From Dehalococcoidia bacterium (GTDB lineage Bacteria > Chloroflexota > Dehalococcoidia > Tepidiformales > Tepidiformaceae), in contig JALOAP010000124.1 in assembly GCA_023228745.1 (NCBI GenBank), positions 1 to 7,875 on the forward strand: DNA of 7,875 nt, in the 5' to 3' direction. Each line of letters begins with the position of its first letter. The first letter of the stretch is position 1. Shown here piece by piece: positions 1 to 6,465 of this stretch. Below the pieces are notes generated by a model. That model saw nothing but the letters and a program-made list of their open reading frames with translations. It was not told the DNA's origin and did not search any database. Made by a program: the position numbers and the translations under genes.

Positions 1-1
1 G

Positions 2-634
2 TTTCAGGAAAACTGCTGGATCATCGGCAGCCGCCGCACCGGTGAGGCCATCTGCATCGACCCGGGCGACCAACCCGCCGAAATCCTCGCCCTCGCCCGC
101 GACATGGGCCTGAACATCAAACTCATCGCCAATTCCCACGCCCACATCGACCACGTCATGGGCGTGCGCGGCGTGCACGCCGCCACCGGCGCGAAGTTCC
201 TTCTCCATCACCAGGATCTCGATCTCCTGCGGGACGGCTTCCACATGTCCGCCGCGCGCTTCGGGCTCGACCCCGAGCAGGCGCCGCCCGATCCCGACGC
301 CTTCGTCGAGGACACCGACGTCGTCGAGGTGGCTGGACTCCAACTCAAGGTCATCACCACCCCGGGGCACACCCCGGGTAGTGTCAGCTTCTACACCGAA
401 GGCATGCTCTTTAGCGGCGATACCCTCTTCCGTGGCTCCATCGGCCGGACGGACCTCCCGGGCGGCAGCTTCGAGCAGGAGATGGACAGCATTTGCAACA
501 AGCTCCTTACCCTCCCGGACGACACGCTTGTCCTCCCCGGGCATATGGAGCAGACGGAGATCGGCTTCGAAAAGAAGCACAACCCGTTCGTGTTGGAATG
601 GCAGATGCGGCAGCGCGAACTCGCCGGCGAATAA
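2..634 (+). CDS. MBL-fold metallo-hydrolase, glyoxalase II-like (5' end cut by window)
   Basis: This is the C-terminal 210 residues of a metallo-beta-lactamase-fold hydrolase; the reading frame is open to the left edge. The visible part begins FQENCWIIG, which in the YcbL/glyoxalase II-like group normally lies about 10 residues from the start, so little is missing. Metal-binding signatures are complete: HAHIDH (fragment residues 46-51), PGHTPGS (His123), SGDTLF (Asp140) and LPGHMEQ (His181). GDTLFRGSIGRTDLPGG is typical of this subgroup, as is the ending around EKKHNPF. Family members use a dinuclear metal site to hydrolyse thioesters such as S-lactoylglutathione or related substrates in the cytosol; the actual substrate cannot be read from sequence. 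The first motif residue is Ser rather than the common Thr, a conservative change. The gene ends in TAA and converges on the GGDEF-EAL gene, 40 bp away. The family call is firm, the specificity open. Confidence 0.94.
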   Translation, partial: FQENCWIIGSRRTGEAICIDPGDQPAEILALARDMGLNIKLIANSHAHIDHVMGVRGVHAATGAKFLLHHQDLDLLRDGFHMSAARFGLDPEQAPPDPDAFVEDTDVVEVAGLQLKVITTPGHTPGSVSFYTEGMLFSGDTLFRGSIGRTDLPGGSFEQEMDSICNKLLTLPDDTLVLPGHMEQTEIGFEKKHNPFVLEWQMRQRELAGE

Positions 635-674
635 TACGCCGGACTCGAGGCGCTGCCGCCCATGGGCCCCGTAC
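635..674. other. Short convergent intergenic gap, no clear terminator
   Basis: These 40 bases separate two convergent stop codons. The only structure seen is a 10-base palindrome, GCCCATGGGC, at 658-667. It has no loop and no adjacent T-run, so it does not look like an intrinsic terminator for either gene. Confidence 0.5.
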
Positions 675-2336
675 TTACGCCTCGCGCCGCATCAGCTTCA
701 GGCCGGCTCGCTGGACGTCCATGCGCTCCAACAGCTCGCCGAACTCATCACCCGTGAGTGGCGCCGAGAAGAGGAAGCCCTGGCCCGCCGCGCACTCGGC
801 CGTCCGCAGGAACTCGAACTGCGCCTGGCTTTCGATCCCTTCGGCGACCACGTGCATGTCGAGCGCGGCACCGAGGTCGATCACCGTCCGAAGGATGGCA
901 TCCGAACGCCGCGACGCCCCGATCAGCTTCACGAACGACTGATCGATCTTGAGGGTATCGACGGGGAGGACCTGCAAGTAGCTCAGTGATGAGTAGCCGG
1001 TCCCAAAGTCATCGATCGCCAGCCGCACCCCCAGGCCCTGCAACGACCGCAAGACGTAGCTCGCGTGCTGCAGATCCTCGATGAAGACACTCTCCGTCAC
1101 CTCCAGCTTCAGTCGCTGCGGGGGGAGGCCCGTCTGCTCGAGGATGCGCGCGACCTCGGCCACGAGGCCCGCCTCCTGGAACTCCGAAGGCGACAGGTTG
1201 ACCGCCACCACAAGGTCCCGCCCCGAGGGGCTCCGGAGACCGAGTTCCACCGCCTCGCGGCATGCGTGTTCCAGCACCCACGAGCCAATGTGCAGGATCT
1301 CACCCGTCTCCTCCGCCATCGCAATGAACGTTGACGGCGGGAGCACGCCCCGGCGCGGGTGGTTCCAACGGACAAGCGCTTCCATCCCGATGAGGCGGCC
1401 GCTTCGCAGGTCTACTTCCGGCTGGTAGCGCAGCGTCAGCTCGTTCCGCTCCACCGCCGTCCGGAGGTCGGAATCCAGGTGGAGTTGCTCGACCGAAACG
1501 GCATCGAGCGCCGTATCGAAGACCGCGTACCGTGCCTTTCCCGCAGCCTTCGCCCTGTAGAGCGCCACATCCGCTTTCCGCATCAGTTCGGTTACGGTCT
1601 CGTCGCCCTCCTCGTTGCACGAGATGCCGATGCTCGCCGTGACAAACACCGAATGCCCCCCGACGCGAAACGGCCGCCGTAAGTTTTCGACGATGCGTTC
1701 TGCGATCCCGGCCGCGGCACTCTCCGCTCGCCGGGAATGGATGAGCAAAGTGAACTCGTCCCCGCCCAGCCGGGCAACCAACGCACCCGTACCGGCGACC
1801 GCCTGTAGCCGATCGGCAACAACCTGCAGCAGTGTGTCCCCGGCTGCGTGCCCGGCGGTGTCATTCAGCAGCTTGAACCGGTCCAGGTCGAGGAAGAGAA
1901 CGGCCACACTCCCCGGTAGCGGCGCCGCGGAGAGGATCTCCTTTGCGCGTGCCATAAACTGTCCGCGGTTCGGCAGGCCCGTAAGCGTGTCGTGGTATGC
2001 CTGGCGCCGGAGCCGCTCGGTGGTCTCCTGGAGCGTCGCCGCCATCTGGTTCATTTGCCGCCCGAGCTGATCGAAGTCGCGCAACCGCGTCTTCGGGACA
2101 CGGGCCTGCAACTCCCCGCTTGCGACTGCCGTAGCGAACTCGCTGGCGCGGTTGAGCCATGCGTGTGCCGCACGCTGTAGCCGTAACAGGGCGAGCGCGG
2201 TCACCAACAGCGTGGCGAGAATGCTCAGCATTCCCGCCATCGCCGCGTCCCCACCGGCCCGGATCATTGCCGCGGCCCCGACCGCGGACACCACCAGCGC
2301 CAGGGCCGCAACCGCAGTTACCGCTCGCAGGCTCAC
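675..2336 (-). CDS. Membrane-anchored HAMP-GGDEF-EAL cyclic-di-GMP enzyme
   Basis: This 553-residue bifunctional cyclic-di-GMP turnover protein has two N-terminal hydrophobic helices (about 5-26 and 33-52), a HAMP-like linker (about 53-107), a GGDEF domain (about 112-275) and an EAL domain (about 290-545). The diguanylate cyclase signature is intact (GGDEF, 191-195). The inhibitory I-site RxxD, expected nine residues before the motif, reads GTGA, so it is absent. The phosphodiesterase domain keeps its expected catalytic and metal residues: EAL 319-321, Asn380, Glu415 (VTES), Asp442-Asp443 (DDFGTGYSSL), Lys463 and Asp465 (KIDQSF), Glu499 and Glu502 (AEGIE), and Gln519. Both activities are therefore possible. 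The loop between the two helices is only about 6-8 residues, so there is no extracytoplasmic sensor domain. The start is GTG, with GGGGGA seven bases upstream. It is divergent from the peptidase gene. Which activity dominates in the cell cannot be told from sequence. Confidence 0.96.
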   Translation of the reverse strand: MSLRAVTAVAALALVVSAVGAAAMIRAGGDAAMAGMLSILATLLVTALALLRLQRAAHAWLNRASEFATAVASGELQARVPKTRLRDFDQLGRQMNQMAATLQETTERLRRQAYHDTLTGLPNRGQFMARAKEILSAAPLPGSVAVLFLDLDRFKLLNDTAGHAAGDTLLQVVADRLQAVAGTGALVARLGGDEFTLLIHSRRAESAAAGIAERIVENLRRPFRVGGHSVFVTASIGISCNEEGDETVTELMRKADVALYRAKAAGKARYAVFDTALDAVSVEQLHLDSDLRTAVERNELTLRYQPEVDLRSGRLIGMEALVRWNHPRRGVLPPSTFIAMAEETGEILHIGSWVLEHACREAVELGLRSPSGRDLVVAVNLSPSEFQEAGLVAEVARILEQTGLPPQRLKLEVTESVFIEDLQHASYVLRSLQGLGVRLAIDDFGTGYSSLSYLQVLPVDTLKIDQSFVKLIGASRRSDAILRTVIDLGAALDMHVVAEGIESQAQFEFLRTAECAAGQGFLFSAPLTGDEFGELLERMDVQRAGLKLMRREA

Positions 2337-2396
2337 CTATGGTTCCCCCGGGGAGCTCCCACGCTGCCCTCTACATCGTCATGATCGGCAGTCCTG

Positions 2397-2425
2397 TTGT
2401 GGAAAATAACCCCAAGGCGGATAAC
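2397..2425 (+). promoter_or_regulatory. Possible sigma-70-type promoter for the M3 peptidase gene
   Basis: TTGTGG (2397-2402) and GATAAC (2420-2425) are separated by exactly 17 bases. They match the -35 and -10 consensus at 3 of 6 and 4 of 6 positions. The predicted transcription start would lie near 2432, giving a leader of about 70 bases. The match is moderate and the call rests on position and spacing only; short A/T-rich hexamers are otherwise rare in this sequence. Confidence 0.35.
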
Positions 2426-2433
2426 CGTGTCCC

Positions 2434-2451
2434 TCGGCGTTCGTTCGCCGA
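2434..2451 (+). other. Small hairpin in the leader of the M3 peptidase gene
   Basis: TCGGCG and CGCCGA form a perfect 6-bp stem around a six-base loop (TTCGTT). It lies just downstream of the possible promoter and about 50 bases before the start codon. There is no following T-run, so it is not an obvious terminator. It could stabilise the 5' end of the mRNA, be a protein site, or be chance in GC-rich DNA. Confidence 0.35.
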
Positions 2452-2492
2452 AGCCATCAGGAACCGGCTACCCTGACGAGACCGCGTTTCCC

Positions 2493-2498
2493 GGAGGT
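2493..2498 (+). promoter_or_regulatory. Ribosome-binding site of the M3 peptidase gene
   Basis: A perfect GGAGGT sits four bases before the ATG at 2503. It supports that start over any later ATG and predicts efficient translation. Confidence 0.85.
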
Positions 2499-2502
2499 TC
2501 GC

Positions 2503-4497
2503 ATGCCGGTTGACTCTCTCGACCTCGTCGATTTTGCCGCACTCACTCCCGATGGTCTGGCGGACGCCTGCCGCAAGGCAATGGCCGACTGTGACGAGGC
2601 CATCGCGGCGATCGTCGCGGTGCCCGGTGCCGAGCGGACGTTCGAAAACACACTCCTTGCTCTCGAAGAGGCGACAGAGAAGGTTGCCCGTGTCTCCGGG
2701 GCGTACGCGTTCATGGCCTACGTCTCGGCGGACGATGCCCTCCGCGAGCGCGCCCGCGAGTTGGACCAGGAGCTCGACAAGTACGGCGTCGCGCTTGCCT
2801 TCCGCGAGGACCTGTACACGGCTATCCGCGGCTACAGCGACACGCCCGAAGCGAAGACCCTCACTGGCGAGGCGGCTCGCCTCCTTGAACATGAGTTACG
2901 CGACTACCGCCGCAATGGCTTCGAGCTCCCGGCCGACGAGCGGGCCCGCGTGAAGGCGATCTTCGATGAGCTCGTCGAACTCGACGTGCAGTTCCGAAAT
3001 GCCATCGATGACTGGGAGGATGGGCTGACGCTCACGCGGGAGCAGCTCAGTGGCCTCCCGGAGAGCTACATCTCCCGCCTCTGGACTGTCGATGAAAACG
3101 GGCAGACGAAGTATCGCGTCACCCTCGACTACCCCGAGCTGCATCCCTTCATGGCGAACGCCGACGCCGAGGACCTGCGCCGTGAGCTCTTCCTGAAAGA
3201 CCAGCGCAAGGGAGGCGAGGAGAACGTCCGCCGCCTCGAACAGGCGATTCGCCTGCGCGACGAAGCCGCCCGTCTGCTCGGCTACGACTCCTGGGCCGCC
3301 TACCGCGTCGAGACACGCATGGCGAAGGAGCGGGAGCGCGTCAGCAGCTTCCTCGCGGACCTTCGCGAAAAGGTCGCGCGGAAAGCTGATCGCGACTTCG
3401 ATGGCCTCCGCGAGGCGAAGCGTGCAAAGACGGGGAACGACGAAGTCCACATCTGGGACTGGCGTTATTACCACAACGAACTTCTCAGGACCAGGTACGC
3501 CGTCGACGAATTCGAAGTCGCCAAGTACTTCCCACTCGATGCCTGCATCGAAGGGCTCTTCCAGGTCACGCAGGCCCTGCTTGGCATGCGCTATCAGGCG
3601 GTACCCGGCGCGCCGAAGTGGCACCCCGACGTGCAGGCGTTCGACATCTACGAAGCCGGCGCAACCGCCGATGCCGAGCCCTTTGCGCGCTTCTATATGG
3701 ATCTCTTTCCGCGGCCGAACAAGTACGGGCACGCTGCCGCCTTCACGCTCCGCCGCGGTCGAGCCTTGCCCGACGGTTCATACCAGCGGCCCGTGAGCGC
3801 AATCGTGGCGAACTTTACGAAGCCCACCGCGGACCAGCCGTCGCTCCTTCGCCACAGTGAAGTCGTGACCCTCTTCCACGAGTTCGGCCACATCCTTCAT
3901 CAGACGCTCACGCGCGCACAGCGGGCTCGCTTCAGTGGGACCGCGACCGAACGCGATTTCGTCGAGGCGCCCTCCCAGATACTCGAACACTGGTGCTGGG
4001 AACCCGGCGTCCTCGCCAGCTTCGCTCGCCATCATGAGACTGGCGCACCGCTTCCCGAAGACTTGCTCAAGGCCATGATCGCTGCACGGAACCTGAACTC
4101 GGGCGTGATGACCCTGCGCCAGCTTTTCTTCGCGTCGCTCGACTTCGCGTACCACTCGCCCGGCTTCAGCGGTGACACAACCGCCACCGTCCGCGAGCTC
4201 CACGAGATCACCGGGTTTCCCTATCCGGAGGGCACACACTTCCAGTCCGGCTTCGGCCACCTCTTCGGCTACGACGCGGGCTACTACGGGTACCTCTGGT
4301 CCCACGTCTTCGGAGACGACATGTACACCCGCTTCGAAGCCACGAGCCCGCTGGACGCGACCACGGGCCGCCACTACCGCGAAACGGTGCTCGCGCGCGG
4401 CGGTTCCGTCGATGGCGACCAGCTCGTGCGAGACTTCCTCGGCCGCGAGCCGAACAGTGACGCTTTCCTTCGTGGCCTCGGCCTCGAAGATGTGTAG
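2503..4497 (+). CDS. M3A family zinc oligopeptidase (thimet oligopeptidase/oligopeptidase A type)
   Basis: This 664-residue cytosolic metallopeptidase is predicted to cut short peptides endoproteolytically during peptide turnover. The zinc site is HEFGH (459-463), with the third ligand Glu488 in DFVEAPSQ. The 29-residue gap from the first His to this Glu equals that in mammalian thimet oligopeptidase (His473 to Glu502). SGTATERDFVEAPSQ is the M3A signature and separates this protein from PepF-type (M3B) oligoendopeptidases. The C-terminal substrate-binding stretch is also conserved: His586 and a Tyr-rich segment (Tyr590, Tyr594, Tyr595, Tyr597) in FGHLFGYDAGYYGYLW. The end matches the family pattern (LDATTGRHYRETVLARGGS, then FLGREP). 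The helical N-terminal half (about 1-350) forms one wall of the channel in known structures. There is no signal peptide. Length is close to the usual 650-700. Start and ribosome-binding site are clear, and the gene stands alone on its strand. Confidence 0.96.
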   Translation: MPVDSLDLVDFAALTPDGLADACRKAMADCDEAIAAIVAVPGAERTFENTLLALEEATEKVARVSGAYAFMAYVSADDALRERARELDQELDKYGVALAFREDLYTAIRGYSDTPEAKTLTGEAARLLEHELRDYRRNGFELPADERARVKAIFDELVELDVQFRNAIDDWEDGLTLTREQLSGLPESYISRLWTVDENGQTKYRVTLDYPELHPFMANADAEDLRRELFLKDQRKGGEENVRRLEQAIRLRDEAARLLGYDSWAAYRVETRMAKERERVSSFLADLREKVARKADRDFDGLREAKRAKTGNDEVHIWDWRYYHNELLRTRYAVDEFEVAKYFPLDACIEGLFQVTQALLGMRYQAVPGAPKWHPDVQAFDIYEAGATADAEPFARFYMDLFPRPNKYGHAAAFTLRRGRALPDGSYQRPVSAIVANFTKPTADQPSLLRHSEVVTLFHEFGHILHQTLTRAQRARFSGTATERDFVEAPSQILEHWCWEPGVLASFARHHETGAPLPEDLLKAMIAARNLNSGVMTLRQLFFASLDFAYHSPGFSGDTTATVRELHEITGFPYPEGTHFQSGFGHLFGYDAGYYGYLWSHVFGDDMYTRFEATSPLDATTGRHYRETVLARGGSVDGDQLVRDFLGREPNSDAFLRGLGLEDV

Positions 4498-4511
4498 CCC
4501 GCGGACACGGA

Positions 4512-5081
4512 TTACCCTTCGAGTGCCTTCTCGACCTGCCGGATGACGGTCTGCTCTTCCGGCGAGAGCCGGCCGAGGCCCGCGAATCCTCCTGCCGCGT
4601 TGGCAATAGCCCGGCAGCGTTGGAGGAGCGTGTCCCGGAACTCCTTGCGCTGGGCCGGTTCCAGGTTCTGGGCGACTTCGCGTACGTAGCTGGACCACGT
4701 CGACATAAGCGAGGGTGGCGGCTGCTGGTTGAGCCAGCTTTCGAGTAGTTCGTGTTCCGGTGTGCCCGCACTTACACCTGCCGACGCCGCCTCCTGCAAG
4801 ACCGCGCGCCGCTCCTTCTCCTCTAGCCGGCGGTCGGCCCAGGCCACCGCCACCAACGGAGCGAGTGCCAACGCCGCCACCGTCGCATGCGTTACTCCCT
4901 GGTCGAGCAGGCTATCGATGACCGTTTTGTCGCTGATTCCTGTGGCCGCGGCCAGGTGCTCACGCGCCTGATCGCGCGCTTCCGTCGTGCGGAGGCGGGC
5001 AACCAGTTCCTCGTTCTGCTTCCGGAAAAACTCTTCCTCAAGCGTGCGGCCACGGTCGCGAAGTGGGCGATCGTCTTGCAT
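4512..5081 (-). CDS. Conserved hypothetical protein with TerB-like segment
   Basis: I do not recognise a named family with certainty. The 189-residue product is soluble and mostly helical. It has a highly charged N-terminal segment (about 8-45, DRGRTLEEEFFRKQNEELVARL) likely to form a coiled coil. Residues 71-103 (LALAPLVAVAWADRRLEEKE and on) resemble the first TerB-type helix pair, where a hydrophobic 'LALxPLxxVAWAD' run is followed by an acidic 'ExER' motif. The C-terminal LSPEEQTVI (172-180) resembles the closing TerB helix. TerB-like domains occur in stress and metal-resistance proteins, but no function should be assigned here. I chose the ATG at 5081 because GGAGGT lies eight bases upstream; a GTG nine codons earlier (5108) would put this site inside the gene. 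The stop is TAA, 14 bp from the convergent peptidase stop. Its leader contains an inverted repeat that could mask the ribosome-binding site. Confidence 0.85.
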   Translation of the reverse strand: MQDDRPLRDRGRTLEEEFFRKQNEELVARLRTTEARDQAREHLAAATGISDKTVIDSLLDQGVTHATVAALALAPLVAVAWADRRLEEKERRAVLQEAASAGVSAGTPEHELLESWLNQQPPPSLMSTWSSYVREVAQNLEPAQRKEFRDTLLQRCRAIANAAGGFAGLGRLSPEEQTVIRQVEKALEG

Positions 5082-5086
5082 TCGAT

Positions 5087-5129
5087 CCGACCTCCAGTTT
5101 CGCGACACCCTAACACGGAGGGAGGTCGG
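5087..5129 (-). promoter_or_regulatory. Inverted repeat overlapping the ribosome-binding site of the 4512-5081 gene
   Basis: On the plus strand CCGACCTCC (5087-5095) and GGAGGTCGG (5121-5129) are a perfect 9-bp inverted repeat with 25 bases between the arms. In the minus-strand transcript the upstream arm reads CCGACCTCC and the downstream arm GGAGGTCGG. The downstream arm contains the whole GGAGGT ribosome-binding site of the hypothetical gene. If both arms are transcribed, the stem would hide the site and could control translation. Alternatively the repeat is a DNA operator, or chance. The transcription start is unknown, which decides between these. Confidence 0.5.
5090..5095 (-). promoter_or_regulatory. 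Ribosome-binding site that decides the start at 5081
   Basis: GGAGGT on the minus strand, eight bases before the ATG at 5081. It favours this ATG over the upstream in-frame GTG at 5108, which has no comparable site. Confidence 0.75.
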
Positions 5130-5214
5130 TAATGCGTACAGATGTGCCGCTACGCCTGTCGAGGCCGGCCGTCGACACGGGGCTGCTGCTTGGCTCGTAC
5201 CCTCTGCGCGTTCC

Positions 5215-6432
5215 CTATTTGATTACGCCTCGCTCGCGCAGCGCGGCGATCGTCTCGCTCTCGAGGCCGGCCCACACCCGGAGCACATCATCCGTGTCCC
5301 CCCCGTGCTCAGGCATCGGCTTCCCAACCTGTGTTGGCGTCTCCGAGAGGTGCATCGGCGAGTTCGGAAGCTTCAGCGTCCCCTCCTTGCCGTAGGGCAT
5401 GGGGACATCCACGAGCATGTTGCGGGCAGCGACGTGGGGGTCATCGAACAGGTTGGCGATGCTGTTCACCTTCCCGATCGCGCACACATTCGCAGGTTCG
5501 ATGATCTCGAACCATTCCTCCGTGGTCTTCTTTCGCAGCGCCTCCGTCAGCCCGGCCTCCAGCGCGTCGATGTTCTCGAGCCGCGCACGGTTGGTCGCGA
5601 AACGCTCATCGAACGCCATGTCGTCCCGGTCGATGAGCGCGCAAAAGAGTTCCCACTCTTTCACGTTAGCGATGACGACCCAACCATCCTTTGTCTCGAA
5701 CGGCCCGAACGGTGCAAGCAGTGCGTGACGGCTGCCCTGACGCGTTGGGTTCTCCCCGAAAGCCGAGTGCCGGACGATGGCGTTCTCGCAGAGTGCCATC
5801 TGCGCTTCCATCAGCGCCACGTCGAGGAACTGACCGCGACCGGTCAGTTCGCGCGCCCGCAGCGCCGCAAGGATGCCGAGGGCCAGGTAGAGTCCCCCGA
5901 CCATGTCGCCGATGCTCACACCCACGCGCATCGGCGGTCCGCCCCGTTCGCCGTTCAAACCCATCGTGCCGCCCATCGCCTGTGCGACAGCATCGACCGC
6001 GGCCATCGGACTGTACGGCCCGGTCTGGCCAAAGCCGCTGAGCGCGGCATAGATGAGCATCGGGTTCTCGTTCCGCAGCTCTTCGAAACCAAGCCCCGCG
6101 CGCTCCATCGCGCCCGGCCGGAAATTGTGCGTCAGCACATCGGCTTCGCGCACAAGCCGCTTGATCAGCTCCCGCCCCTCGTCCGTCTTGAAGTCGACGC
6201 AGATGCCGCGCTTGCCCCGGTTCGCACTGAAGAAGAAGGTCGAGACCCCTTCGTAGTAGGGGCCAAAGCCGCGCTGCTTCTCGTCGTTCTCCGGGTACTC
6301 AACCTTCACCACCTCGGCGCCCAGGTCCGCGAGCTGCATCGTCCCAAACGGGCCGGCGAGGGCCCAGGTGAAGTCGAGCACACGAATGCCGGAGAGCGGA
6401 GCGAGGGGTGCGAGGCGGTCTGGTGAAGTCAC
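5215..6432 (-). CDS. CaiB/BaiF family (class III) CoA-transferase
   Basis: This 405-residue enzyme is predicted to move CoA between carboxylic acids through a covalent aspartyl-CoA intermediate. The N-terminal signature is textbook: GIRVLDFTWALAGP (15-28), then QLADLGAEVVKVE (33-45). NRGKRGICVDFKTDEG (71-86) and LTHNFRPGAMERAGL (100-114) follow. The catalytic Asp is Asp176 in GVSIGDMVGG, the counterpart of Asp169 in formyl-CoA transferase. The C-terminal part carries WVVIANVKEW (251-260) and the usual DPHVAARNML (331-340). Length matches the family (about 380-420); the enzyme is normally an interlocked cytosolic homodimer. The start is GTG, with no strong ribosome-binding site; the next in-frame start would cut into the conserved motif. 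It follows the Uma2 gene by 33 bp and is probably co-transcribed. The acid substrates cannot be inferred from sequence. Confidence 0.96.
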   Translation of the reverse strand: MTSPDRLAPLAPLSGIRVLDFTWALAGPFGTMQLADLGAEVVKVEYPENDEKQRGFGPYYEGVSTFFFSANRGKRGICVDFKTDEGRELIKRLVREADVLTHNFRPGAMERAGLGFEELRNENPMLIYAALSGFGQTGPYSPMAAVDAVAQAMGGTMGLNGERGGPPMRVGVSIGDMVGGLYLALGILAALRARELTGRGQFLDVALMEAQMALCENAIVRHSAFGENPTRQGSRHALLAPFGPFETKDGWVVIANVKEWELFCALIDRDDMAFDERFATNRARLENIDALEAGLTEALRKKTTEEWFEIIEPANVCAIGKVNSIANLFDDPHVAARNMLVDVPMPYGKEGTLKLPNSPMHLSETPTQVGKPMPEHGGDTDDVLRVWAGLESETIAALRERGVIK

Positions 6433-6465
6433 GCGCCTATGGTAGTCGAGGAGTGCGAGAAGGTC

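Larger units (their letters stand above)
2337..2502. other. Divergent intergenic region between GGDEF-EAL and M3 peptidase genes
   Basis: These 166 bases must hold the start signals for two divergent genes. On the right-hand side I see a possible sigma-70-type promoter and a short hairpin, listed separately. On the left-hand side the GGGGGA ribosome-binding site of the GGDEF-EAL gene lies at about 2344-2349. I could not pick a convincing leftward promoter: TATTTT occurs on the minus strand near 2403-2408, but without a good -35 partner. The stretch around 2398-2425 is poorer in GC than its surroundings, as expected for a promoter zone. No small open reading frame with a ribosome-binding site stands out. 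Confidence 0.6.
5082..5214 (-). other. Leader region between CoA-transferase and hypothetical gene
   Basis: These 133 bases separate two minus-strand genes, much more than the 9-33 bp gaps upstream, suggesting a new transcription unit. It holds the 9-bp inverted repeat listed separately and a near-perfect palindrome at 5158-5176 whose core is GGCCGGCC. That palindrome lies about 40 bases past the CoA-transferase stop but has no T-run, so I do not call it a terminator. I found no convincing promoter hexamer pair; TGTTAG on the minus strand near 5109-5114 is a weak -10 candidate. Confidence 0.5.

Noticed and set aside
658..667. 10-base palindrome GCCCATGGGC as a bidirectional terminator
   Set aside because: No loop and no T-run on either side; too short to call.
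2896..3732. 278-codon minus-strand open frame inside the M3 peptidase gene
   Set aside because: Antisense shadow of a peptidase whose domain continuity and zinc-site motifs are certain; no domain in the shadow product.
3778..4698. 306-codon minus-strand open frame across the peptidase 3' end and the hypothetical gene
   Set aside because: It overlaps two better-supported genes in other frames and shows no family motif or ribosome-binding site.
5082..5108. Upstream GTG start (5108) for the hypothetical gene
   Set aside because: The ATG at 5081 has a perfect GGAGGT eight bases before it. The nine extra codons would contain that site and add no conserved sequence.
5158..5176. Near-perfect palindrome (core GGCCGGCC) as a terminator for the CoA-transferase gene
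   Set aside because: The arms leave no room for a loop and there is no T-run on the minus strand. GC-rich palindromes of this size are common in such DNA.
4987..6426. Very long (479-codon) plus-strand open frame antisense to the CoA-transferase gene
   Set aside because: The minus strand holds a complete CoA-transferase with all family motifs. The plus-strand frame is rich in Arg, His and Pro, has no recognisable domain and no ribosome-binding site. It is the kind of stop-free shadow that high GC produces.
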